Below are positions 9,365 to 18,339 of a stretch of 64,000 nt of DNA, one piece after another (position 1 is the first letter of the stretch; each line of letters begins with the position of its first letter). The stretch comes from Clostridium ganghwense. Its GTDB lineage: Bacteria > Bacillota > Clostridia > Clostridiales > Clostridiaceae. Both the position numbers and the translations under genes were made by a program. The notes under the pieces were generated by a model, which did not search any database, was not told where the DNA came from, and saw only the letters and a program-made list of their open reading frames with translations. The stretch covers positions 62,001 through 126,000 of the forward strand of contig NZ_JAPQES010000007.1 of NCBI RefSeq assembly GCF_026735165.1, given 5' to 3'.

Positions 9365-10360
9365 ATGGCAGATGTTACTTTTATAGGAGGAGGTAGTTTT
9401 GGTACAGCATTAAGCATTATGCTTGCGAAAAAAGGATATAATGCTAATATATGGGATAGAAATGAAGACGTTGTACGAGATATAAATGAAAAAAGAGAAA
9501 ATATTAAATATATACACAATGTTGTTATGCCATCCAATATTACAGCTTTTTCTGATTTGAAAGATTCTATAGGTAACAGTAAAATAGTTGTGTTAGCAGT
9601 TCCATCTCATGTAATTAGAGATATATGTATTAGAATAAAGGATATAATAGATAAAGAGGTTATAATAGTAAGTATAGCTAAAGGTATTGAAGAAGGATCA
9701 TCGAAAAGACTCTCTGAGGTTATAGAAGAAGAAATTCCTAATAATCCAATCGTTATTCTTTCGGGACCAAGTCATGCGGAAGAAGTAGCATTAGATATTC
9801 CAACTACAGTTGTTGTTTCATCTAAAAATATGGAGGCTGCAAGAAAAATTCAAGATTTATTTATAACAAATAAATTTAGAGTTTATACTAATGAGGATTT
9901 GATAGGTGTTGAAATAGGTGGTGCTGTTAAAAATATAATAGCTTTAGCTGCAGGCGTATCAGATGGTATAGGATATGGTGATAACACTAAGGCAGCTCTT
10001 ATGACAAGAGGAATGAGTGAAATTATAAGAATTGGTATAAAACTGGGCGGAAGACAAGAAACTTTTTCAGGTCTTACAGGAATTGGTGATTTAATTGTTA
10101 CTTGTACTAGTATGCACAGTAGGAATAGAAGAGCGGGAATATTAATTGGTGAAGGACATTCTGTTGAAGAAGCATGCAAAGAAGTTGGAATGGTAGTTGA
10201 AGGTATTAAGGCATGTAGAGCTTTTTATAAACTAAAAGAAGAATTAGGAGTTTCCATGCCTATTACTGATATACTATATAAAGTTCTTTTTGAAGATACG
10301 GATGCTAAGTATGGGGTATATGAGTTGATGTCAAGAAATAAAAAAGATGAAATTTACTAA
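9365..10360 (+). CDS. gpsA: Glycerol-3-phosphate dehydrogenase (NAD(P)+), GpsA
   Basis: 331 residues. N-terminal Rossmann motif [10 protein letters not shown], catalytic AKGIE and [10 protein letters not shown], and the C-terminal domain with GDLIVTC. It reduces dihydroxyacetone phosphate to sn-glycerol 3-phosphate, the backbone for phospholipids. Start ATG 9365 is one base after the der stop with AGGAAGG as ribosome site; a longer reading into der is possible but would bury the Rossmann loop. Clearly coupled to der. Confidence 0.95.
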   Translation: MADVTFIGGGSFGTALSIMLAKKGYNANIWDRNEDVVRDINEKRENIKYIHNVVMPSNITAFSDLKDSIGNSKIVVLAVPSHVIRDICIRIKDIIDKEVIIVSIAKGIEEGSSKRLSEVIEEEIPNNPIVILSGPSHAEEVALDIPTTVVVSSKNMEAARKIQDLFITNKFRVYTNEDLIGVEIGGAVKNIIALAAGVSDGIGYGDNTKAALMTRGMSEIIRIGIKLGGRQETFSGLTGIGDLIVTCTSMHSRNRRAGILIGEGHSVEEACKEVGMVVEGIKACRAFYKLKEELGVSMPITDILYKVLFEDTDAKYGVYELMSRNKKDEIY

Positions 10361-10376
10361 ATAAAAGACTATAGAA

Positions 10377-10430
10377 AATTAAGTTAAGTCAGTTTATATT
10401 AAGTATGAACTGACTTAACTTAATTTTTTG
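10377..10430 (+). terminator. Long terminator after gpsA
   Basis: A 20-bp inverted repeat (10377-10396 with 10406-10425; core AAGTTAAGTCAGTT) with one mismatch, 9-base loop, then TTTTTT. Separates der-gpsA from spoIVA. Confidence 0.9.
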
Positions 10431-10498
10431 TAATATTTTTCATATTTATTAATATATATATAATGTTAAAAATAAGTAAGTGCTGGGAGGATGAATCT

Positions 10499-11977
10499 TT
10501 GGAGAATTTTAACATATACAAAGATATTGCTGATAGGACGCAAGGGGACATATACGTTGGAGTGGTTGGGCCTGTAAGAACTGGAAAATCTACATTTATA
10601 AAGAGATTTATGGAACTTATGGTTATACCCAACATAGAAAATACTTATAAAAAACAGAGAGCCCAGGATGAACTTCCACAGAGTGCATCTGGTAAGTCTA
10701 TCCATACTACTGAACCCAAATTTGTTCCAAATGAAGCTATAGAAGTGGAATTGAATGGAGGAACTAAGTTTAAAGTTAGAATGGTAGACTGTGTTGGGTA
10801 TATAGTAAAATCAGCTTTGGGGTATGTTGAAGGAGAACAACCCAAGATGGTAACTACGCCTTGGTATGACTATGAGATACCATTTGAAGAAGCTGCTGAA
10901 ATTGGAACCAAAAAGGTTATTAATGAGCATTCAACTATAGGGTTACTCATAACTACTGATGGGTCTATAACCGGATTAAGTCGCGAGGAATATACGCAAG
11001 CAGAGGAAAGGGTAGTTAATGAATTAAAATCAATTAATAAACCATTTATCATGATTTTAAATTCTAAGCAGCCAAATTCCAAAGAAACGTTAGAACTTAA
11101 AAGGGGAATGGAAGAAAAATATGATGTTCCTGTTCAAGAGATGGATATACTAAATATGAGAGAAGAAGATATTACAAATGTTTTTGAAAGAGTACTTAAG
11201 GAATTCCCTATTAAAGAAATTAATATAGATATGCCAGAATGGATCGAAAAGTTAGATGTAACTCATTGGCTTAAAAAAGATTTTACAACGTTAATTAAAG
11301 ATATGTGCTTAAGTGTATATAAGGTTAGAGATGTTAAGAATTTTGCAGACACGTTCGGTGAAATTGAATTTTTGCAGGGCTCCAAGTTAGAGGAAATAAA
11401 TATGGGAGAAGGAACTGCTAGACTACAATTGAATCCTAAACATGAATTGTTCTACAAGGTATTAAGTGAAGTTTGTGACACTAATGTTAATAGTGAAAGT
11501 GAACTTTTAAATATTATGAAGACTTTAAGTCAAGCAAAAGTAGAATATGATAAAGTTGAAGATGCTCTTAGAGATGTAAGAGAAAGAGGATATGGGCTTG
11601 TTTCTCCTCAATTAAGTGAGATGAGACTTGAAGAACCAGAAATAGTAAAACAAGGTAATAGATATGGTGTTAAGTTGAAAGCTAGTGCTCCTTCGTTACA
11701 TTTGATTAGAGCAGACATACAAACGGAAATTTCACCAATAATGGGTACAGAAAGGGAAAGCGAAGAATTAGTAAAATCTCTCTTAGAACAGTTTGAAAGT
11801 GATCCGTCTAAGATATGGGAAAGCAATATGTTTGGAAAATCCCTAGAAGTTTTAGTTAAGGATGGATTACGTAATAAGCTTTATAAGATGCCAGAGGATG
11901 TTCAAATAAAAATACAAAAAACATTGGAGAAGATTATTAATGAAGGTAATGGAGGACTGATTTGCATTATATTATAA
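10499..11977 (+). CDS. spoIVA: Stage IV sporulation protein A (coat ATPase SpoIVA)
   Basis: 492 residues from the TTG at 10499, exactly the Bacillus length. GGGAGG (10485-10490) is 8 bases before this TTG; the longer reading from 10463 has no ribosome site and adds 12 unrelated residues. Walker A GPVRTGKST near the N-terminus, a TRAFAC-GTPase-like fold with MVDCVGY, and the characteristic C-terminus. SpoIVA polymerises with ATP on the forespore surface, anchored by SpoVM (encoded at 31347 here), and forms the base layer of the spore coat. Its own transcription unit, flanked by terminators; SigE control is expected but I could not define the promoter. Confidence 0.96.
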   Translation: MENFNIYKDIADRTQGDIYVGVVGPVRTGKSTFIKRFMELMVIPNIENTYKKQRAQDELPQSASGKSIHTTEPKFVPNEAIEVELNGGTKFKVRMVDCVGYIVKSALGYVEGEQPKMVTTPWYDYEIPFEEAAEIGTKKVINEHSTIGLLITTDGSITGLSREEYTQAEERVVNELKSINKPFIMILNSKQPNSKETLELKRGMEEKYDVPVQEMDILNMREEDITNVFERVLKEFPIKEINIDMPEWIEKLDVTHWLKKDFTTLIKDMCLSVYKVRDVKNFADTFGEIEFLQGSKLEEINMGEGTARLQLNPKHELFYKVLSEVCDTNVNSESELLNIMKTLSQAKVEYDKVEDALRDVRERGYGLVSPQLSEMRLEEPEIVKQGNRYGVKLKASAPSLHLIRADIQTEISPIMGTERESEELVKSLLEQFESDPSKIWESNMFGKSLEVLVKDGLRNKLYKMPEDVQIKIQKTLEKIINEGNGGLICIIL

Positions 11978-11986
11978 CAATATTTT

Positions 11987-12020
11987 AGCCGACAAACAGC
12001 TTTTGCTGTGTTGTCGGCTT
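11987..12020 (+). terminator. Strong hairpin after spoIVA
   Basis: AGCCGACAAACAGC (11987-12000) pairs with GCTGTGTTGTCGGCT (12005-12019) with one bulge. The T-run is poor (TATTTGAG), but position 10 bases after the stop suggests a terminator. Confidence 0.7.
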
Positions 12021-12219
12021 ATTTGAGCTTATATTAAAATTATCAATTAAAGTTAAGAATATAACAAATACTAACTTTTGAAACTAAAATAGTATAAGGT
12101 AATGTTAAAAATATTGTAAATATAAAATTTTAGTAATGTATATTTTATTTATCTATTGTAGAATAATAAGGGACCATATGAAAAATGTGTATTAGATATT
12201 AATAGGAGGTATTTAAAAT

Positions 12220-13203
12220 ATGAGAAAAGTTGCAGTTGTTTTTAATGGTGGAACTATATCTATGAAGGTAGATCCAAGAATACAAGCAGCAGTGCCAACG
12301 CTAAGTGGCAATGAAATAATGGCAATGGTAACTGGAATTGAAAGATATGCTGAAATTGAATGTTTTACATTTTCAAATTTACCAGGACCGCATATTACAC
12401 CTAAAAAAATGATGGAATTATCAAAGTACATTCAACAAATTTTATTGAGAGAGGATATAGTTGGAGTAGTAGTAACTCATGGAACTGATACTTTAGAAGA
12501 AACAGCATATTTATTGGATTTAACAATAAAAAGTGATAAGCCGGTAATAGTAACAGGTTCTATGAGAAATAGTTCAGAACTTGGTTATGATGGACCTGCA
12601 AATTTATCAGCCGCTATATGTACTGCTATTTCAGAACAAGCAAGAAATAAAGGGGTTATGGTTTGTTTAAATGACGAGTTAAATTGTGCTAGCGAAGTAA
12701 CAAAAGCTCATTCAATGAAGTTAAATACTTTTCAAAGTCCTGAATTTGGGCCAATTGGAATTATTGACAATAATGAAGCGATTTTTTATAGAAACACTTT
12801 ATTTAAAACTCATATATGTACAGATAAAATAGAAGAAAAAGTTTTTTTAATTAAGTGTGCTGCTGGAATGGATTCAAGCTTTATAGATTTTTGTATAGAT
12901 AAGGGAGCTAAAGGAATAGTTGTAGAAGGGCTAGGAAGAGGTAATATTCCACCACAAATGGTTGATGGAGTGAAAAGAGCAATAGAAAAAGGAATAGCTG
13001 TAGTTATAATTTCAAGATGCTTTCAGGGTAGAGTATTAGATAGTTATGGATATGTAGGCGGTGGTAAACAATTAAGAAATATGGGAGTAATATTTGGAGA
13101 TACACTTCCAGGACAAAAAGCTAGAATAAAACTTATGCTGTCTTTAGGAAAATGGAAGGATTTAAATCAAATAAAAAAAGTTTTTGAAGAAGGGAATTAT
13201 TAA
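12220..13203 (+). CDS. L-asparaginase
   Basis: 327 residues. The two threonine motifs of the family are present: NGGTISM at the N-terminus and THGTDTLEETAY near residue 86; the GSMRNSSELGYDGPANL and NCASEVTKAHS segments complete the active site. The protein converts asparagine to aspartate and ammonia. No signal peptide, so cytosolic (type I-like) by appearance, though the sequence also resembles AnsZ-type enzymes. Strong TAGGAGG ribosome site. Alone between the spoIVA terminator and the riboswitch promoter. Confidence 0.9.
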   Translation: MRKVAVVFNGGTISMKVDPRIQAAVPTLSGNEIMAMVTGIERYAEIECFTFSNLPGPHITPKKMMELSKYIQQILLREDIVGVVVTHGTDTLEETAYLLDLTIKSDKPVIVTGSMRNSSELGYDGPANLSAAICTAISEQARNKGVMVCLNDELNCASEVTKAHSMKLNTFQSPEFGPIGIIDNNEAIFYRNTLFKTHICTDKIEEKVFLIKCAAGMDSSFIDFCIDKGAKGIVVEGLGRGNIPPQMVDGVKRAIEKGIAVVIISRCFQGRVLDSYGYVGGGKQLRNMGVIFGDTLPGQKARIKLMLSLGKWKDLNQIKKVFEEGNY

Positions 13204-13249
13204 AATACGAATTATATATCCAAATAAAATTAAAAAGATTCGTCACGGG

Positions 13250-13278
13250 TTGACAATTAAGACTAAATTTGATAAAAT
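13250..13278 (+). promoter_or_regulatory. SigA promoter of the riboswitch-permease unit
   Basis: Consensus TTGACA (13250-13255), 17-base spacer, TAAAAT (13273-13278), about 30 bases before the purine aptamer. Confidence 0.85.
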
Positions 13279-13306
13279 GATTTTGTTGAAAGTTGAATAT
13301 AGATAT

Positions 13307-13387
13307 CACTGCTCATATAATCCTAGTAATAAGGTCTAGGAGTTTCTACCAGATACCGTAAATTGAAGACTATGAGTATTCCCAGTG
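13307..13387 (+). promoter_or_regulatory. Guanine riboswitch (purine aptamer)
   Basis: Conserved purine-aptamer parts are visible: P1 CTCATA (13312-13317) with TATGAG (13371-13376), the ATAATCC junction, L2 with AAGG, the invariant GTTTCTACC junction, L3 CCGTAAA, and GACTATG. C rather than T in GACTATG is the base that selects guanine over adenine. P2 (CCTAG/CTAGG) pairs well; P3 (AGATA against TTGAA) pairs poorly, which is unusual. The 11 bases 13371-13381 are perfectly complementary to 13433-13443 in the terminator, giving the antiterminator: guanine holds P1, frees the terminator and turns the permease off. Confidence 0.88.
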
Positions 13388-13419
13388 TTAATATATATTT
13401 ACATAATTATGGTGTAAAT

Positions 13420-13462
13420 AAATAACCACTTAGAATACTCATATTCTAAGTGGTTATTTATA
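13420..13462 (+). terminator. Riboswitch-controlled terminator before the purine permease
   Basis: Perfect 18-bp stem (13420-13437 with 13442-13459; CCACTTAGAATA / TATTCTAAGTGG) and CTCA loop, T-rich tail. Its apex 13433-13443 can instead pair with the 3' arm of aptamer P1. Confidence 0.9.
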
Positions 13463-13516
13463 TTTAACATACATAAATTATATGAACTACTTTATATTGC
13501 ATTTGGAGGGTATAGC

Positions 13517-14878
13517 ATGGAAAACTTTTTTAAATTAAAAGAAAATGGAACAGATGTAAGAAAAGAAATTATTGCAGGAATAACAACATTTTTAGCTATG
13601 GCATATATTATTGCAGTAAATCCTAATTTTTTAGGAATTGCAGGAATGCCTAAGGGAGCAGTTTTAACTGCTACATGTCTAACAGCAGGTATTACAACAA
13701 TATTAATGGGAGTATATGCAAATCTACCTTTTGCATTAGCATCTGGAATGGGACTTAATGCTTTCTTCGCTTTTAGTGTATGTAAAGGTATGGGAGTTGA
13801 TTATAGAGTAGCATTAACAGCTGTATTTGCTGAAGGAATTATATTTATTATTTTATCTATAACAAATGTAAGAGAAGCTGTTGTTAATGCAATACCAACT
13901 ACCTTGAAACTATCAGTAACCGCAGGTATTGGATTGTTTATAGCTTTTATTGGGTTTGTAAATGCAGGAATAGTTATAAAGGATGAGGCTACTTTAGTTA
14001 AGTTAGGAAATTTTACTGCACCAACAGTTATAGTAGCTTTGCTTGGTATTATTGTAATAGTTGTCTTATCTAAGAAAAATATAAAAGGTGCACTTCTTTG
14101 GGGGATAATAGTAAGTACTGCTGCTGCATGGATATATGCAATTATGGATCCTAAATTAGCTGCTGAAGTGTATAGTATATATTTACCAGAAGGAATTTTT
14201 AAATTTGAGTCTATTAAACCTATAGCATTCAAGTTAGATTTTTCATTCTTAAAAGATTCACAAAAAATGTGGTCATTTATAACGATAGTTCTTACCTTCT
14301 TATTTGTAGATTTTTTTGATACAGTAGGAACCTTGGTAGGAGTAGCTTCAAAAGTTGGTATGATAGATGAGCATGGAAAAGTAAAGAATGCTGGAAAAGC
14401 ACTATTAGTAGATTCGATTGGTACAACCTTTGGAGCACTTATGGGAACATCTACTGTTACAACATATGTAGAAAGTTCTGCTGGAGTTGCTGAGGGAGGA
14501 AGAACTGGATTAGCTTCAGTTGTTACAGGGGCATTATTTTTAGTTGCAATGTTTTTATCACCATTATTTATTGCTATTCCTGGGTGTGCTACAGCACCAG
14601 CCCTTATAGTAGTAGGATTTTTCATGATGGAAAATGTGGTGAAGATTGATTTTACAGATTTTACAGAGGGAGTACCAGCATTTTTAACAATAGCATTAAT
14701 GCCGTTAACTTATAGTATAGGTGATGGTTTAACAATTGGAATATTATCTTATGCGGTTTTAAATCTTGTAAATAACATTTTTACAAAAGAGGAAAGCCAA
14801 AAGAAGAAAATGTCTCCAATAATATATATACTTGCAATATTGTTTATAGTTAAGTTAATTGCTACAGGAATAAAATAA
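13517..14878 (+). CDS. pbuG: Guanine/hypoxanthine permease (NCS2, PbuG/AzgA type)
   Basis: 453 residues with about 12 to 14 hydrophobic segments. Family marks: ITTFLAMAYIIAVNP near the N-terminus, GMGLNAFFAF, DFFDTVGTLVGVA and TSTVTTYVESSAGVAEGGRTGLA-type active-site region. AzgA/PbuG-type proteins import guanine and hypoxanthine with protons. The guanine riboswitch directly upstream confirms a purine base substrate. Ribosome site TTGGAGGG. Single-gene unit ending in a strong terminator. Confidence 0.92.
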   Translation: MENFFKLKENGTDVRKEIIAGITTFLAMAYIIAVNPNFLGIAGMPKGAVLTATCLTAGITTILMGVYANLPFALASGMGLNAFFAFSVCKGMGVDYRVALTAVFAEGIIFIILSITNVREAVVNAIPTTLKLSVTAGIGLFIAFIGFVNAGIVIKDEATLVKLGNFTAPTVIVALLGIIVIVVLSKKNIKGALLWGIIVSTAAAWIYAIMDPKLAAEVYSIYLPEGIFKFESIKPIAFKLDFSFLKDSQKMWSFITIVLTFLFVDFFDTVGTLVGVASKVGMIDEHGKVKNAGKALLVDSIGTTFGALMGTSTVTTYVESSAGVAEGGRTGLASVVTGALFLVAMFLSPLFIAIPGCATAPALIVVGFFMMENVVKIDFTDFTEGVPAFLTIALMPLTYSIGDGLTIGILSYAVLNLVNNIFTKEESQKKKMSPIIYILAILFIVKLIATGIK

Positions 14879-14903
14879 TTAGGTTTAGTTTAAAAAAGTT
14901 TAA

Positions 14904-14936
14904 AAAAAGAGTCTAGATAGTATCTAGACTCTTTTT
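14904..14936 (+). terminator. Terminator after pbuG
   Basis: AAAGAGTCTAGATA / TATCTAGACTCTTT, very tight loop, T-run. Confidence 0.9.
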
Positions 14937-15044
14937 AATTTTAGTTATGAAATTCATATTAATTATCCATTATGCAGTTTTAAGTAACAAGCATATTGAA
15001 TTTTGAATAAAATAAATTAAAATTGCAGAATGGAGGAATTTTAA

Positions 15045-16196
15045 ATGAAAATAAATAATAGGTTGGAAAATATCAGTGAGTATCATTTTAAAAAGATTGA
15101 TGAACTCAAAGAAAAGTTAAAATCTAATGGGGAAAATATTACAGATTTAGGTATTGGTGACCCAGATTTAAAAACAAATTCTAAAATTATTAATGCACTT
15201 ATTAAGGCATTAGAATATAAAGAATTTAATAAATATCCACCTTATGAAGGTATAAAAGAACTTAAATTAAAAATAATTAATTATTATAGAGAAGTTTATT
15301 CGGTTTATCTAAAGACAGATGAAGTTTTAATACTTATAGGGTCAAAGGAAGGGTTAAGTAACATAATACCTGCTGTCTGTGATTTAGGAGATTACGTAAT
15401 AACTCCTAACCCTGGATATCCTGTTTATGAAAAGTGTTCATATTTATGGGGCAGCAAACCATACAGTGTACCTTTAAAAGATAAAAATAATTATTTATTA
15501 GATATTAGTAATATTCCAGATGATATTTTGAAAAGCAGCAAGCTTATGATTGTTAATTATCCTAATAATCCTACAGGAGCTATTGCAAATGCAAAATTTT
15601 ATTCTGAGTTAATAAAATTCTGTGGAAAAAATAATATAATTTTATGTAACGATGCTGCTTATAGTGAAATAATTAATGGAAATAATAAACCTATAAGTCT
15701 TTTGCAATATGATACAAAGAGGTTAAATGTTGAATTTGGAACTTTATCTAAGACGTATAATATGACGGGATTTAGAATTGGATATGTTGTAGGAAATAGG
15801 GAAGTTTTAAAAGCCTTATCAAAAGTAAAGAGCAATCTCGATTCAAGTCAGTTTAAACCTATTCAGTATGCTGCCATAGAAGCACTTAGTCTTCCAAGGA
15901 ACTATATAAAAGATATAAGGAAAATATATGATGAGAGAAGAAGAGTTGCTGAAAATATTTTAAATCAAAAGAATATTAAATTCTATAAAGGTGAAGGTAC
16001 TTTTTATATATGGTGTAAAGTGCCTAAAGATTATACAACAAATGAGTTTTGTGAAGAACTGCTATTGAAATATGGAATAGTTGTAACTCCTGGATATGCT
16101 TTTGGCAATTTAGGACATGGACATTTTAGAATATCTTTGACAATTGATAAAGAAAAGATTTATTCATCACTTAATAATTTAAAGGTATATAATTAG
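15045..16196 (+). CDS. Class I/II pyridoxal-phosphate aminotransferase (LL-diaminopimelate aminotransferase-like)
   Basis: 383 residues. GIGDPDLKT near the N-terminus, NPGYPVYE, NYPNNPTGAIA, CNDAAYSEI and the PLP-lysine segment TLSKTYNMTGFRIG (Lys236) mark fold-type I. The arrangement resembles LL-diaminopimelate aminotransferase (DapL) and related aspartate-type enzymes, so a role in lysine/peptidoglycan precursor synthesis is possible, but substrate cannot be read from sequence alone. It stands alone, with AATGGAGG as ribosome site, between the pbuG terminator and the yicC promoter. Confidence 0.82.
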   Translation: MKINNRLENISEYHFKKIDELKEKLKSNGENITDLGIGDPDLKTNSKIINALIKALEYKEFNKYPPYEGIKELKLKIINYYREVYSVYLKTDEVLILIGSKEGLSNIIPAVCDLGDYVITPNPGYPVYEKCSYLWGSKPYSVPLKDKNNYLLDISNIPDDILKSSKLMIVNYPNNPTGAIANAKFYSELIKFCGKNNIILCNDAAYSEIINGNNKPISLLQYDTKRLNVEFGTLSKTYNMTGFRIGYVVGNREVLKALSKVKSNLDSSQFKPIQYAAIEALSLPRNYIKDIRKIYDERRRVAENILNQKNIKFYKGEGTFYIWCKVPKDYTTNEFCEELLLKYGIVVTPGYAFGNLGHGHFRISLTIDKEKIYSSLNNLKVYN

Positions 16197-16258
16197 TGTA
16201 TTTGAATATTATAAAAAATATGGTATTATAGTTAATATGCATTGCAAACAAAATAAAC

Positions 16259-16288
16259 TTGAAATTTTAAGTAGCATTTATGTATAAT
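16259..16288 (+). promoter_or_regulatory. Candidate SigA promoter for the yicC-coaBC run
   Basis: TTGAAA (16259-16264), 18-base spacer, TATAAT (16283-16288), 39 bases before the yicC start. Confidence 0.6.
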
Positions 16289-16327
16289 TAATTTAAATTG
16301 ACAATGTACTGCGAAAGGATGATAATA

Positions 16328-17209
16328 ATGGTAAAAAGTATGACAGGCTTTGGCAGGGCAATCTCAGAGGAAGGTACCGGTCGCAGTTTTACTATTGAAA
16401 TTAAAACAGTTAATCATAGGTATTTTGATTTGAATGTTAGAATGCCTAGAAGTTTGGTATCGTTAGAGAATAAAGTCCGACAATCAATTAAAAACAAAGT
16501 TAGTAGAGGAAAAGTTGATGTGTTTATTTCTCAAAATTTATATGGGAAAGAAGATGCTGAAATTAATTTTAATGAAAAGTTAAGTGATAATTATGTAAAT
16601 TGTTTGCAAAAGATTAGAGATAGATATGATGTTGCTGACAATATATCAGTATCTCTTATTGCTAGATTTCCTGAGGTTATAACTTTAGAGAAAAAGGAAG
16701 AAGATTTAGAAGCAGTATGGCAAAGTTTATCACAGCCTTTAAATAATGCAGTAGAAGCGCTTGTTAACATGAGAGAAAAAGAAGGAACAAAATTATGTGA
16801 AGACATTATATGTAAATGTAGATTTATTAATGAATTAGTAAATGAAGTGGAAAAAAGAGCGCCACTTGTAGTGGAAGACTATAAGCAAAGACTTGAAAAT
16901 AGATTGCAGGAACTTTTGCAAAATTCTAGTATTGATGAAAATAGAATTGCAGCAGAAGTTGCAATATTTGCAGATAAGGCTGCAATAGATGAAGAGATTG
17001 TAAGACTTAACAGCCATATTGAACAATTAAAAGAAACATTAAAAAAAGAAGAACCAATTGGAAGAAAACTTGATTTTATTATCCAAGAGATGAACAGAGA
17101 AGCTAATACTATCTGTTCAAAAGCTAGTGATCTAGAGACTGTAAATTTAGTTATAAATATCAAAAATTATATAGAAAAAATCAGAGAACAAACACAAAAT
17201 ATTGAATAA
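16328..17209 (+). CDS. YicC/YloC family endoribonuclease
   Basis: 293 residues beginning [11 protein letters not shown], the family hallmark, and ending in the DUF1732 region with [15 protein letters not shown]. YicC homologues are RNases linked in E. coli to RyhB decay and in Bacillus (YloC) to RNA turnover. Start ATG 16328 behind AAAGGATG; an earlier ATG at 16298 is inside the leader. First gene of a run yicC-remA-gmk-rpoZ-coaBC, the same order as Bacillus yloC-remA-gmk-rpoZ-coaBC. Confidence 0.93.
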   Translation: MVKSMTGFGRAISEEGTGRSFTIEIKTVNHRYFDLNVRMPRSLVSLENKVRQSIKNKVSRGKVDVFISQNLYGKEDAEINFNEKLSDNYVNCLQKIRDRYDVADNISVSLIARFPEVITLEKKEEDLEAVWQSLSQPLNNAVEALVNMREKEGTKLCEDIICKCRFINELVNEVEKRAPLVVEDYKQRLENRLQELLQNSSIDENRIAAEVAIFADKAAIDEEIVRLNSHIEQLKETLKKEEPIGRKLDFIIQEMNREANTICSKASDLETVNLVINIKNYIEKIREQTQNIE

Positions 17210-17225
17210 AAGTGGGAGGGCCAAT

Positions 17226-17498
17226 ATGGGCATAAAGTTAATAAATATTGGATTTGGAAATATAGTTTCTGCAAATAGATTAGTAGCAATTGTAAGTCCA
17301 GAATCTGCACCAATCAAAAGGATAATACAAGAAGCTAGAGATAGAGGGATGCTTATTGATGCTACATATGGTAGAAGAACAAGAGCAGTAATTATTACAG
17401 ATAGTGACCATGTAATATTATCAGCTGTTCAACCTGAAACAGTAGCTCATAGGCTAACAGCAAAAGGTGAAGTTAATATTGAAGAGGCTGATGATTAA
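17226..17498 (+). CDS. remA: Extracellular matrix regulator RemA-type protein (DUF370)
   Basis: 90 residues starting [12 protein letters not shown], with the conserved [19 protein letters not shown] segment. In Bacillus RemA is a DNA-binding activator of matrix and osmoprotection genes that forms ring-like oligomers; in clostridia its targets are not known. GGGAGGG precedes the ATG at 17226. Its TAA overlaps the gmk ATG (TAATG), so translation is coupled. Confidence 0.92.
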   Translation: MGIKLINIGFGNIVSANRLVAIVSPESAPIKRIIQEARDRGMLIDATYGRRTRAVIITDSDHVILSAVQPETVAHRLTAKGEVNIEEADD

Positions 17499-18136
17499 TG
17501 AATATAAATAAGTCGAATAAAGGTCTATTAGTTGTAATATCGGGACCATCAGGTGCAGGTAAAGGTACAATATGCAAGGAACTATTAAATAAAAATAATT
17601 TTTGGTTATCAGTTTCATCAACAACTAGAGCTCCAAGAGAAGGGGAAGTTGAAGGGAAAAATTATTATTTTTCAACTAGAGAACAATTTAAGCAAAAAAT
17701 AGATGAAAATGACTTTCTTGAATATGCTGAGGTTTATGGTAATTATTATGGTACGCCTAAATCAAAGGTTATAGAAAGGCTTGATGAAGGGAAAGATGTA
17801 ATATTAGAAATAGATATTCAAGGAGCATTAAAGGTTAAAGAAGCTTACCCAGAAGGAATATTTATTTTTATACTTCCGCCATCTATGGAAGAATTGAAAA
17901 ATAGAATAATTAAAAGAGGTAGTGAAACACAAGAATCATTAATGACAAGATTTAAATCTGCATATAAAGAAATAAATTATGTTTCAAAGTATAATTATGC
18001 AGTTGTTAATGATGAAGTGGATATAGCAGTTGAAAAAATTCAAAGTATAATAACTGCTGAAAAATGTAGTGTAGAAAGAATTCAAAAAAATATTTTATCG
18101 AAGGAGGGATTGATTCATGAACAATTGTATGATTAA
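17498..18136 (+). CDS. gmk: Guanylate kinase
   Basis: 212 residues. P-loop SGPSGAGKGT at the N-terminus, TTRAPREGEVEGKNYYF GMP-binding region and the lid with IIKRGSET. It phosphorylates GMP to GDP. Starts within the remA stop (TAATG) and its last codons overlap the start of rpoZ by 20 bases. Confidence 0.97.
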   Translation: MNINKSNKGLLVVISGPSGAGKGTICKELLNKNNFWLSVSSTTRAPREGEVEGKNYYFSTREQFKQKIDENDFLEYAEVYGNYYGTPKSKVIERLDEGKDVILEIDIQGALKVKEAYPEGIFIFILPPSMEELKNRIIKRGSETQESLMTRFKSAYKEINYVSKYNYAVVNDEVDIAVEKIQSIITAEKCSVERIQKNILSKEGLIHEQLYD

Positions 18137-18338
18137 TCCATCGATTGTTGATTTATTAACTAAAGTGGATAATAGATATTCTTTAGTTACTGTAACATCT
18201 AAAAGAGCAAGACAATTAATTGATGGAGATGCTTCATTAGTAGAAATGTATGATGAGCTTAAACCACTTACAGTTGCAATAAATGAAATTAATGAAGGAA
18301 AAGTTTCTTATGAATCGTTAGTGGAAGGAATAAAGTAA
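18117..18338 (+). CDS. rpoZ: RNA polymerase omega subunit
   Basis: 73 residues. It has the omega pattern INPSIVDLLTKVDNRYSLV, SKRARQL and LKPLTVAINEI. GGAGGGATTG is the ribosome site inside the end of gmk, and the start at 18117 overlaps gmk. A second in-frame ATG at 18129 would also give a complete omega fold. Omega helps assemble and stabilise the beta-prime subunit. Confidence 0.92.
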   Translation: MNNCMINPSIVDLLTKVDNRYSLVTVTSKRARQLIDGDASLVEMYDELKPLTVAINEINEGKVSYESLVEGIK

Positions 18339-18339
18339 A

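Noticed and set aside
10463-10498. ATG 10463 as start of spoIVA
   Set aside because: The 12 extra residues lack family similarity and GGGAGG lies between them and TTG 10499.
13801-14625. 274-residue minus-strand frame inside pbuG
   Set aside because: Antisense shadow of a well-supported permease; low-complexity composition, no ribosome site.
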